DNA from: Candidatus Jordarchaeum madagascarense
Lineage (GTDB): Archaea; Asgardarchaeota; Jordiarchaeia; Jordiarchaeales; Jordiarchaeaceae
Direction of reading: 5' to 3'
Length of the DNA: 12,680 nt
Assembly (NCBI GenBank): GCA_019056875.1
Contig: DXJA01000326.1
Coordinates: 1 to 12,680 of the forward strand
Shown: one piece after another, positions 1 through 5,751 of the stretch
Layout of the letters: each line of letters opens with the position of its first letter
How positions within the stretch are numbered: position 1 is the stretch's first letter
The notes under the pieces: model-generated
The model's input: the letters and a program-made list of their open reading frames with translations, nothing else
Told to the model about the DNA's origin: nothing
Databases searched by the model: none
Position numbers and translations under genes: made by a program

Positions 1-451
1 TCCAGAGGGGGTTCCATGAACAATTTTTTCAGCCTCAAAAGCGATATCCGAAATTTCGGATTTTGAGAGGTTTAGGTTTAGGCAAGCATTAGCGGCTGCA
101 GCAGTAGCCACAGAAACAGCCGCAGACGATCCCAGTCCTGCACCCGGAGGGAGGTCTGATTTTATCGAAATATTAAAACCATAATTCAAACCACTTCGAT
201 TTGAAATCTCTTTACAAATAGCCCATATTGGCTTGAAAATGAGCGGTAGGTTTGCCGGATAGTCCTTATCAATTTTAAATTTTGTTTCCTTGCCAAATTC
301 TTTTGAGAAGACTTGGTATTCTTTTTTATCATTTAAACTGATAGTTACATAAACTCGTTTATCTATTGCAGCTACTAACGCAGGTTGTCCATAGACAACC
401 GCGTGTTCACCGAAAAAAAATAACTTTTCCCGGCGCCGAAGCCTTTATCAT
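1..451 (-). CDS. mvk: mevalonate kinase, N-terminal part, frameshifted, cut by window edge
   Basis: GHMP-family kinase that phosphorylates mevalonate in the archaeal isoprenoid lipid pathway. Reading from an ATG at 451-449, the protein begins MIKASAPGKVI. It then loses frame in a run of eight A (plus strand 413-420). Reading that run as seven gives an open frame to base 1 with GEHAVVYG just after the start, the GHMP ATP-binding motif PPGAGLGSSAA (about residues 110-120) and HGTPSG near the edge. About 150 of the family's roughly 300+ residues are visible; the C-terminal half is off the window. An AGGTG ribosome-binding site lies about 9 bases before the ATG. Mevalonate kinase directly downstream of rps2 is a common archaeal arrangement. 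The frameshift sits in a homopolymer, so a sequencing or assembly error is likelier than a pseudogene. Product identity is clear from the motifs. Confidence 0.88.
413..420 (-). other. single-base frameshift in homopolymer within mvk
   Basis: Eight consecutive A on the plus strand (T on the coding strand). With eight, the frame stops within a few codons at a TGA; with seven, the conserved GEHAVVYG motif follows directly. It is seen directly that removing one base restores the frame. That it is a sequencing error is inferred from its position in a homopolymer. Confidence 0.7.
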
Positions 452-544
452 GGTTAATTCACCTACCGGTCAGGAACAATAATTTCTCCTAATAATTAAT
501 GTAATTTATTTTTAATTCAGGTCCTAATGAGACTTCATCCAGCG

Positions 545-1153
545 TTACCGTTTGACTATAGCCTCGAATTCTTCCACAGAAACTGGTAGTTCTCCCTCGG
601 GTGGAATTTCTCCTCTCTCCCTAAGAACTTGCTGTGCTAATAACCAGTATATAAGAGAGAGTGCTCTTCGCCCCTTATTATTGGTGGGGATAACCAGATC
701 AATATTTGAGGTGGAATTATCGGTATCACATAAGGCAATAACGGGGATGAGGGCCTTTGCAGCCTCATCTAATGCTTGTGAATCGGCCCTAGGATCAGTG
801 AGCATTATGACATCTGGTTCAATATACCTATTTAAAGAGGGGTTTGTAAAGGTTCCCGGAATAAATCTTCCTGCAATTGTATTTGCATGAATTACGCTAC
901 TGAATTTACGTATGGGTCTTTGACCGTATTGTCTAGCGGATACAATGGCTATTCTTGCTGGTTCGAATTTTGCTAGAAAACTACCAGCTATTCTTATTCT
1001 CTCATCTGTCTTTCTAATGTCGAGAACATATAGTCCGTCAGATCTTACCCTATAGATAAAGGGTTCCATACCCTTCGTTTTAACCTGTGTTCCGATGTGG
1101 ATTCCCGCAGCAAGATACTTATCTAGGGGAATTAATAGTTCTGGCTCAGACAT
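545..1153 (-). CDS. rps2: 30S ribosomal protein S2 (archaeal uS2)
   Basis: Small-subunit ribosomal protein uS2, 202 residues, a normal length for archaea. The N-terminus (LLIPLDKYLAAGIHIGTQ) and the central DPRAD...PVIALCDTDN and NNKGRRALSLIYWLLA segments are family hallmarks. The C-terminal tail is acidic and short, as in archaeal versions. The start is an ATG at 1153-1151; only a weak ribosome-binding site is visible upstream. It lies between rpoN and mvk, 72 bases after rpoN. An enolase gene sits between rpoN and rps2 in many archaea but is absent here. The identity is certain from conserved motifs. Confidence 0.97.
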   Translation of the reverse strand: MSEPELLIPLDKYLAAGIHIGTQVKTKGMEPFIYRVRSDGLYVLDIRKTDERIRIAGSFLAKFEPARIAIVSARQYGQRPIRKFSSVIHANTIAGRFIPGTFTNPSLNRYIEPDVIMLTDPRADSQALDEAAKALIPVIALCDTDNSTSNIDLVIPTNNKGRRALSLIYWLLAQQVLRERGEIPPEGELPVSVEEFEAIVKR

Positions 1154-1225
1154 TATATTACACGCTCTAAATTCTAACTGGATGGATGGTCTGTCAAATT
1201 ACTTTTAGACCTAAAAATTTTTGGG

Positions 1226-1426
1226 TTAAGTGTGTTGACTGAAGGGAAGTATATCATCTATCAGGTTAACGTGACTTAGCATCATACGCCTACAACAGTA
1301 CCGTGTGAGCCCCAGGCTTGTTAACACGGCGTCTGGTGGTTCGCCCTGCCTTACTCTCCTGATAAATTCTTCCCATTTGTCAGCCACTAGTTTACCACAT
1401 GTAAAGCATCTTATAGGTATTATCAT
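1226..1426 (-). CDS. rpoN: DNA-directed RNA polymerase subunit N (Rpo10)
   Basis: Small zinc-binding RNA polymerase subunit, the archaeal counterpart of eukaryotic Rpb10, which helps assemble the D-L platform. From the ATG at 1426 it is 66 residues, beginning MIIPIRCFTCGK as the family does. The zinc ligands are Cys7 and Cys10 (CFTC) and the adjacent pair Cys44-Cys45 (YCCRR). An in-frame GTG at 1441 would add five residues (MEISF). The ATG is preferred because it gives the canonical N-terminus and has a GTGGAG ribosome-binding site about 8 bases upstream. It follows rps9 after a 149-base gap that holds a good TATA-like element, so rpoN-rps2-mvk may have its own promoter. The order rps9-rpoN is conserved across archaea. 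Confidence 0.95.
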   Translation of the reverse strand: MIIPIRCFTCGKLVADKWEEFIRRVRQGEPPDAVLTSLGLTRYCCRRMMLSHVNLIDDILPFSQHT

Positions 1427-1555
1427 AAAACTAATCTCCACAAGATATTAAAAACGGTTTCCGATTTTTCCTATTACACAATTTTACATATGACTTGAGA
1501 CATAAACGTTTTTTGGATTTTTCAAACATGTTGTACATAATACGCATACTAAGCC

Positions 1556-1566
1556 CCTTTTATAGG
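1556..1566 (-). promoter_or_regulatory. TATA-like element upstream of rpoN
   Basis: On the minus strand this reads CCTATAAAAGG, a close match to an archaeal TATA box. It lies just downstream of the rps9 stop and about 130 bases before the rpoN start, so a transcript from here would carry a leader of roughly 100 bases. This is inference from the motif alone; it could equally be an internal promoter of a longer operon. Confidence 0.4.
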
Positions 1567-1575
1567 ATTAATATT

Positions 1576-1986
1576 TTACCTGTAACTTTTTTGTTCTTTT
1601 GATCGGGCGCCTTTTCCACCCGGTTTCTTCGCTTCCTTTCGTCTAGGATCAGAAACTAGAATTTTTCTGTCGTAATCTAAGAGCTTTTGTCTTATTTGAG
1701 GTTCGTCGAAATATTGGGTTAAAGCCTTCGCAATGGTGGTTCTTGCTGCTTCTGCCTGACTTGTTATTCCTCCACCTTGAACTGTAACATCTATATCAAC
1801 TTGATTATATAAATTGGAGCCTATCAAAATTAAGGGTTCTAATAACTTTTGACGAGCTAAAGGCGGTTGAATTATAGTAATGGGTCTCTTGTTAACTCTT
1901 ATTCTTCCGGAACCTGGTTTTAGAACCGCTCTTGCTATTGCGTTCTTTCTTTTTCCACTAGTTAGTATTACTACCTTTTTACTCAC
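1576..1986 (-). CDS. rps9: 30S ribosomal protein S9 (uS9)
   Basis: Small-subunit ribosomal protein uS9, 136 residues, normal for archaea. It shows the TSGKRKNAIARA N-terminal motif, the QGGGITSQAEAARTTIAKAL segment, DPRRKEAKKPGGKGARS, and the conserved basic tail ending KSYR, which reaches into the ribosomal P-site region. The start is a GTG at 1986-1984, supported by GGAGGT about 8 bases upstream; no ATG gives the conserved N-terminus. It begins 23 bases after rpl13 ends, so the two are almost certainly co-transcribed, matching the usual archaeal order rpl18e-rpl13-rps9-rpoN. No irregularities in the coding sequence. Confidence 0.97.
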   Translation of the reverse strand: MSKKVVILTSGKRKNAIARAVLKPGSGRIRVNKRPITIIQPPLARQKLLEPLILIGSNLYNQVDIDVTVQGGGITSQAEAARTTIAKALTQYFDEPQIRQKLLDYDRKILVSDPRRKEAKKPGGKGARSKEQKSYR

Positions 1987-2009
1987 AATTAAACCTCCAA
2001 CGGTAGTTT

Positions 2010-2573
2010 CTAATCAACAGGTGATGCCCATCCTACTTCATTGGAAAGGGTTTCCACTGTAATATACTTGGAATCTGATTTTTTAACATCTGCATCAGAA
2101 ATAGTTTGTGTAGGAACTTGGTTCAAATATTCAGGTAAGCCTATATAAACTCTGAGACGCTTGTAGGCAGTCTTTCCTTTAGGTTTCTTCCAGGGAAGCA
2201 TGCCACGAATGGTACGTTTAACTATTCGATCAGGTCTACGATAATGAAAAGGACCTTTCCATGGTGCCGTGTGTGTTCTAATATTTAATTTTGATTTGTA
2301 CCTTGAAACAATTGATTTCGTGTCACCGGTAATTACTGCTTTCTCGGCATTAATAATCGCTACTTTTTCACCCTCTAGAAGGCGGGTGGCGACCACGCTT
2401 GCTAACCTTCCAAGAATAAGGTTAGTAGCATCAATTACCACGCTATCAACAGGGAGGGCGTGTCTAATTTTCTTTTTCTTTGGTTGCTTTTTGATTTCTA
2501 ATTTTTCTTCTATTTCCTCCCCTTCTTCTAATTGTGGTTCCTCTTCTTCAGACTTTTTTACTTTTTTTGGCAT
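2010..2573 (-). CDS. rpl13: 50S ribosomal protein L13 (uL13) with charged N-terminal extension
   Basis: Large-subunit ribosomal protein uL13. The conserved core starts near VVIDATNLILGRLAS (about residue 45 of 187) and continues through INAEKAVITGD, HYRRPDRI and RGMLPWKKPKG. Archaeal L13 is usually about 140-155 residues. The extra length is an N-terminal stretch of about 40 residues, first glutamate-rich (SEEEEPQLEEGEEIEE) and then lysine-rich (KKQPKKKKIRH). The ATG at 2573 is preferred over an in-frame GTG at 2582, because a GGTGG ribosome-binding site sits about 5 bases before the ATG. It starts only 13 bases after the rpl18e stop, so translation is probably coupled. The tail is likely disordered; its role is unknown. 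Confidence 0.95.
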   Translation of the reverse strand: MPKKVKKSEEEEPQLEEGEEIEEKLEIKKQPKKKKIRHALPVDSVVIDATNLILGRLASVVATRLLEGEKVAIINAEKAVITGDTKSIVSRYKSKLNIRTHTAPWKGPFHYRRPDRIVKRTIRGMLPWKKPKGKTAYKRLRVYIGLPEYLNQVPTQTISDADVKKSDSKYITVETLSNEVGWASPVD

Positions 2574-2586
2574 TTTACCCACCCTT

Positions 2587-2952
2587 TCATTTAATTATTT
2601 TGATTTTGCTGCCCGAAGGGTTTCTTTTCATGAGTTCTGGAATAGTTATACACTCTCCTCCGGATTTTTTAGTTTTGTTAACCGCTTCTTCGGAAAAAGA
2701 TAGTGCTGCTATACAAACCTTATGTTTTAGCTCTCCTGAACTCAAGACCTTCCCTGGCACCAAAATCGTGTCATCATTAACCGTGTACCTGTTAATTTTG
2801 GATAGATTTACAGAAGCCCTATTCCTTCGAGGTTTCCTTAATTCATCTGAAACTCTTTTCCATAGACTACTTTTTTCTTTTTTTGATTTTTTCTCAAGTT
2901 CAATTATCAATTTCCAATCTTCAGGATTTGTCGGTCCAGTTGGTTTGGGCAA
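2587..2952 (-). CDS. rpl18e: 50S ribosomal protein L18e (eL18)
   Basis: Large-subunit protein eL18, found in archaea and eukaryotes, 121 residues, the usual archaeal length. Recognised by the N-terminal PTGPTNPEDWKLIIELEKKS, the RRNRASVNLSKINRYT segment, DDTILVPGKVLSSGEL and the closing IPELMKRNPSGSKIKII. The start is a TTG at 2952-2950, supported by GGAGGTTGA about 7 bases upstream. It lies 35 bases downstream of rpoD, the standard archaeal order rpoD-rpl18e-rpl13, and its stop is next to the ribosome-binding site of rpl13. No irregularities besides the rare start codon. Confidence 0.96.
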   Translation of the reverse strand: MPKPTGPTNPEDWKLIIELEKKSKKEKSSLWKRVSDELRKPRRNRASVNLSKINRYTVNDDTILVPGKVLSSGELKHKVCIAALSFSEEAVNKTKKSGGECITIPELMKRNPSGSKIKIIK

Positions 2953-2987
2953 GATTCAACCTCCGATTTTTCCAATATTGTACAAAT

Positions 2988-3794
2988 TTATGACTTCTTT
3001 GAGGCAAGGAGTGATTTAAGTTCTTTAACTTTTTTCGAAAATATTTCAATAGCTCTTTCCACTATTTCCTCTGGAGGGGGCGCCCCACTTGATTCGATGT
3101 TGAATATAAATGAGGAATCATCCGAATCAACATGAATGGCGTCGAATTCACATTGTTCTTCACACGCTTTGCATAGTGAACAGTTTAAAACATCCTTTAT
3201 CATGATTGATTTATTCTTAAGGTCCAAAACACCTTTTGGACAAATCTCTACACAATCACCACACGCTTCACACTTGTCCCCTTCTAGTTGTACGATTGGC
3301 TTGTATTTATAAGCACATGTAGAAACAGGTTGGTATTTAGCATGATCCTTACCCCGACCAAGAGAAGCATAAGCTTCAAGCACTATACGTTGTCCCCGTG
3401 CCAAACGAACAATGGGGATTTTATCACTTACAGGCACTACTAAGGGATCTTGATATTTTAATTCCCCCGAATAAACTATTACTCCCTCTTCCTCAGCCTC
3501 CCTCTCCAGAGTGAATGTAAGTTGGCACTGTGTACATCCCGCTCCTTGACAACTACATTCCTCAGGTAAAGTGTAATTTTCTAAATCGGTTTTGAGCGGT
3601 ATAAGACCTAAACGATGCGCAAGAATTTCGTCTAATAATGGTGAGGTATTCTCTATAATAATTACCTCATCAATAGTCATAGTCGGCACTTCAGCTAAAA
3701 TTATGCGCCGTAAAGCATTAGCAAAAGCTACACCAGTATCTTCAAGCATAAATTTTAGATTGTTTTTATCCCGAGATATTATTCGGACATTCAT
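2988..3794 (-). CDS. rpoD: DNA-directed RNA polymerase subunit D (Rpo3) with two [4Fe-4S] motifs
   Basis: Alpha-like RNA polymerase subunit (Rpb3/AC40 counterpart) that pairs with subunit L to nucleate polymerase assembly; 268 residues. The N-terminal dimerisation domain contains FANALRRIILAEVPTMTIDEV (about 24-44). A zinc-type cluster follows (Cys80, 82, 87, 90). The inserted ferredoxin-like domain carries two complete CxxCxxCxxxC motifs: Cys175, 178, 181, 185 (then Pro) and Cys205, 208, 211, 215. The C-terminus is the usual amphipathic helix. Many archaeal RpoD proteins have lost one or both clusters, so keeping both is informative. Fe-S dependent stability of the D-L dimer is reported in Methanosarcina; relevance here is inferred. 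The ATG at 3794 has GGTG about 5 bases upstream and a TATA-like T/A tract near 3822-3836, so a promoter in the 143-base gap after rps11 is possible. Confidence 0.96.
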   Translation of the reverse strand: MNVRIISRDKNNLKFMLEDTGVAFANALRRIILAEVPTMTIDEVIIIENTSPLLDEILAHRLGLIPLKTDLENYTLPEECSCQGAGCTQCQLTFTLEREAEEEGVIVYSGELKYQDPLVVPVSDKIPIVRLARGQRIVLEAYASLGRGKDHAKYQPVSTCAYKYKPIVQLEGDKCEACGDCVEICPKGVLDLKNKSIMIKDVLNCSLCKACEEQCEFDAIHVDSDDSSFIFNIESSGAPPPEEIVERAIEIFSKKVKELKSLLASKKS

Positions 3795-3908
3795 AATTAC
3801 ACCAACGACATAAATTAATAGACTTTTTAAATAAAACTATATCATTAGTGAGCACAATCAACAAATACATAAAAATTATTTAAGACTTGTTTCTTGCATC
3901 TCTTCTAT

Positions 3909-3914
3909 AAAAAA
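3909..3914 (-). terminator. possible T-tract terminator after rps11
   Basis: On the minus strand, CCCC is followed by six T about 25 bases past the rps11 stop, in a 143-base gap before rpoD. Archaeal termination often uses short U tracts without a strong hairpin. No stem is visible, so support is weak. Confidence 0.25.
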
Positions 3915-3937
3915 GGGGATATAGTTGAATAACGATT

Positions 3938-4339
3938 TTAAACCCTACGACCACGCCTTCCTCCTGGTCTGCGTGTACCATCATGAGGATGCGGGGTTAC
4001 CTCCTCAATTCTTCCAATCCTCAATCCTGCCCTTGCTAGTGCACGTATCGCCGCTTGAGCCCCAGGACCTGGAGTTTTGGGACCGTGTCCACCTGGTGCC
4101 CTGACATATATGTGTATTGCTGTGATACCTTTATCAATAGCAACTTGAGCCGCCCTGTAGGCTGCTTGCATAGCCGCATATGGAGAAGACTCATCCCTAT
4201 CCGCCTTCACAATCATACCTCCAGAGTATCTTGCAATTGTTTCAGCACCTGAAATATCTGTTATGTGAACTATGGTGTCGTTATAAGAAGAATAAATGCG
4301 AGCAATGCCCCAATGTGGTTTTTTTGACTTTTCACTCAA
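3938..4339 (-). CDS. rps11: 30S ribosomal protein S11 (uS11)
   Basis: Small-subunit ribosomal protein uS11, platform region, 133 residues, normal for archaea. Hallmarks are HWGIARIYSSYNDTIVHITD, SGGMIVKADRDESSPYAAM, the VRAPGGHGPKTPGPGAQAAIRALARAG segments and the basic tail HDGTRRPGGRRGRRV. The start is a TTG at 4339-4337 with AGGTGG about 7 bases upstream; no in-frame ATG gives the conserved N-terminus. It lies 40 bases after rps4 in the conserved order rps13-rps4-rps11. The sequence is complete and regular. Confidence 0.97.
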   Translation of the reverse strand: MSEKSKKPHWGIARIYSSYNDTIVHITDISGAETIARYSGGMIVKADRDESSPYAAMQAAYRAAQVAIDKGITAIHIYVRAPGGHGPKTPGPGAQAAIRALARAGLRIGRIEEVTPHPHDGTRRPGGRRGRRV

Positions 4340-4379
4340 TTTTTATCCACCTATTTCTAATCGATTATTATTGTTTTCC

Positions 4380-4898
4380 TCAACTAGTTTTAATTCGTTC
4401 GGGATGATTCGTATCACTTAACGGTGAAGCGGAAGCGAAAGAAATCTGATTCTCTTGCTCTCCATGGATTAAACATCCTGGTGATGTTACACGTCTCCCT
4501 TCTACGGCTATATGTCCATGCGTTATTAATTGTCTTGCATGGTAAATGGATTTTGATAAACCATGCTTGTGAACTAGGGTCTGTAATCTTCTATTCAATA
4601 AATCTTCAATATTTAGCAAAAGCACATCATCTAAAGAAGCATCGGTAGGTAAGATTCCTAAACGATTAAGTCTTCCTACTAACAAGCTCCTTGCTTTTTC
4701 CTGTTCCATATCCGAAAGAGCAAGACAGCGCCTGGCTTGGTTTCTAATACCTCTAAGCATAGTATTTGCACGCCAGACCTCTCTCTTATTCCTCAATCCA
4801 TACTTACCTACAAGAATTAATTCGTTGTGTATTCTATCCTTCTGCCAAGGATGTCTCGGAGTACCATATTTCTTTCTCTGTTTTTTAGGATCACCCAT
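4380..4898 (-). CDS. rps4: 30S ribosomal protein S4 (uS4)
   Basis: Small-subunit primary rRNA-binding protein uS4, 172 residues, the shorter archaeal/eukaryotic type. It opens MGDPKKQRKKYGTPRHPW, followed by the YGLRNKREVWRA segment. The S4 RNA-binding domain covers about residues 104-150 (LNRRLQTLVHKHGLSKSIYHARQLITHGHIAV, then GRRVTSPG). The ATG at 4898 has a GAGGG ribosome-binding site about 8 bases upstream, only 18 bases after the rps13 stop, so it is co-transcribed with rps13 and rps11. No irregularities. Confidence 0.97.
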   Translation of the reverse strand: MGDPKKQRKKYGTPRHPWQKDRIHNELILVGKYGLRNKREVWRANTMLRGIRNQARRCLALSDMEQEKARSLLVGRLNRLGILPTDASLDDVLLLNIEDLLNRRLQTLVHKHGLSKSIYHARQLITHGHIAVEGRRVTSPGCLIHGEQENQISFASASPLSDTNHPERIKTS

Positions 4899-4916
4899 TT
4901 AAAATCCCTCAAAGCT

Positions 4917-5369
4917 CTACCTCTTTTTCCTCCTCACTCCAACTGTTTGACCCTTACGCCCCGTAGTTTTGGTGCGCTGCCCTCTCACCTTAAGACCCAA
5001 AGCATGGCGTATCCCTTTGAAACTTTTAGTTTTCCGCATAGTATCAACATCATTCTTAACGCTTAAAGTCAGATCAGAACCAATTATATGTACATCACCC
5101 CCCGAATCCATGTCTTTTTGCCGATTCAACATCCAACGGGGAATATTAAATTTAATCGGATCAGTCAAAATCTCTTCAACCTTTTTAACGTCCTGATCCG
5201 AAACATACCCCATTCTTACATCAGGATCCTGACCAGTTACCCGGAGGATAGCCTCCGCTAACCTAATATCAACGCCCTTAATATCTGTTAAAGCGTAACG
5301 GAACTTTTTAGAACCGTCCAAATCGGTACCAGCAACCCGAACAAGGTAACGATAACTTTCCGACGACAA
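4917..5369 (-). CDS. rps13: 30S ribosomal protein S13 (uS13)
   Basis: Small-subunit head protein uS13, 150 residues, the normal archaeal length. Hallmarks are the N-terminal YRYLVRVAGTDLDGSKK, the helix-hairpin-helix segment LTDIKGVDIRLAEAI, PRWMLNRQKDMDSG, and the tail GIRHALGLKVRGQRTKTTGR with KKR at the end. The start is a TTG at 5369-5367 with GGAG about 10 bases upstream. It is the first gene of the rps13-rps4-rps11 set; upstream lies a gene-free 211 bases and then a tRNA on the opposite strand. Codons here end mostly in G or T, unlike those of neighbouring cbf5. Confidence 0.97.
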   Translation of the reverse strand: MSSESYRYLVRVAGTDLDGSKKFRYALTDIKGVDIRLAEAILRVTGQDPDVRMGYVSDQDVKKVEEILTDPIKFNIPRWMLNRQKDMDSGGDVHIIGSDLTLSVKNDVDTMRKTKSFKGIRHALGLKVRGQRTKTTGRKGQTVGVRRKKR

Positions 5370-5580
5370 CTATAAACACTCCTCATTAGTAAGCAAAAAC
5401 AACAAAACATCAAAATAAACTTTGCGTACAAATACACAAAAATTAGGCAACAGAAGAGTAAAATTCATAAAAAAATACACATATTCATGATACACTGAAA
5501 ACAAATAAATATACATAAACCTCTAAACTAGAAAATAGCCAATACTCAGCATCATTATCTGATTCACAATTAGAAGTTGA
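5370..5580. promoter_or_regulatory. divergent intergenic region between rps13 and tRNA-Ser; candidate promoters
   Basis: An A/C-rich (plus strand), low-GC stretch without a credible gene. On the minus strand, a TTTATTTT element at 5412-5419 is placed to start rps13 transcription near 5390. On the plus strand, an AT-rich element, AATAAATATACATAAA, lies around 5504-5519, about 65-75 bases before the tRNA. It could serve the tRNA if the precursor has a 5' leader. Both are motif-based guesses. Confidence 0.3.
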
Positions 5581-5600
5581 GCAGGGATAGCCAAGTGGTA

Positions 5601-5619
5601 TTACAGAGATGCACCACAA
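5601..5619 (+). other. D-loop intron of tRNA-Ser
   Basis: The D-loop would otherwise be 28 bases. GTGG (5595-5598) pairs with CCAC (5614-5617), flanked by bulges TA|T and AA|C, giving a 3-4-3 BHB arrangement and a mature D-loop AAGTGGTAC. A fifth pair (T5599-A5613) allows an alternative register removing 5602-5618, so the exact ends are uncertain by a base or two. The outer helix is weak. Confidence 0.7.
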
Positions 5620-5627
5620 CGGCGCAG

Positions 5628-5653
5628 ATAATCTACAAAGGTAGATAGCGTAA
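5628..5653 (+). other. 26-base BHB intron at tRNA position 29/30
   Basis: The central helix pairs GCGC (5622-5625) with GCGT (5648-5651), with bulges AG|A (5626-5628) and AA|G (5652-5654). Inside is a perfect 6-bp hairpin, ATCTAC-AAAG-GTAGAT (5631-5646). Removal joins CAG to GC and gives the CAGGC strand of the anticodon stem, matching GCCTG exactly. Position 29/30 is a known non-canonical intron site in Thermoproteota tRNAs. Confidence 0.88.
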
Positions 5654-5661
5654 GCCTGGAG

Positions 5662-5673
5662 AACTTTCTGGGA
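5662..5673 (+). other. 12-base BHB intron at canonical tRNA position 37/38
   Basis: The central helix pairs CTGG (5656-5659) with CTGG (5668-5671), including two G-U pairs. The 3-base bulges are AG|A (5660-5662) and GA|A (5672-5674), and the terminal loop is five bases. Cutting two bases into each bulge gives loop CTGGAGA and stem strand GCCTG. The geometry is the standard BHB form, with an unusually short intron. Confidence 0.9.
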
Positions 5674-5751
5674 AGCCTGTGATCCAATTGGGTCTCGTGG
5701 GTTCAAATCCCACTCCCTGCGCCATCATTTGCTTCCTTTAATGAATTTAGA

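Larger units (their letters stand above)
5581..5724 (+). tRNA. tRNA-Ser(GGA) interrupted by three introns, CCA encoded
   Basis: The acceptor strands GCAGGGA (5581-5587) and TCCCTGC (5714-5720) pair perfectly, followed by discriminator G and an encoded CCA (5722-5724). The T-arm is GTGGG-TTCAAAT-CCCAC (5697-5713). A long variable arm, GATCC-AATT-GGGTC (5681-5694), and the G discriminator indicate serine. The D-stem GCC/GGC is 5590-5592 with 5621-5623. After removing a D-loop intron, one at 29/30 and one at 37/38, the anticodon arm becomes CAGGC-CTGGAGA-GCCTG, a perfect 5-bp stem with U33 and anticodon GGA. The mature length is about 84 plus CCA. It is the only plus-strand gene here and converges on cbf5, 27 bases from the cbf5 stop. 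Confidence 0.93.

Noticed and set aside
1442..1575. rpoK or enolase between rps9, rpoN and rps2, as in other archaea
   Set aside because: The gaps are too short for either and no family motif is visible.
2534..3019. 161-residue plus-strand open frame
   Set aside because: Antisense of rpl13 and rpl18e; hydrophobic composition comes from reading lysine-rich genes backwards.
5485..5706. 73-residue minus-strand open frame over the tRNA
   Set aside because: It overlaps the tRNA, shows no recognisable motif and is explained as the tRNA complement.
5581..5724. tRNA-Leu, because of the long variable arm
   Set aside because: The spliced anticodon is GGA and the discriminator is G, both serine features.
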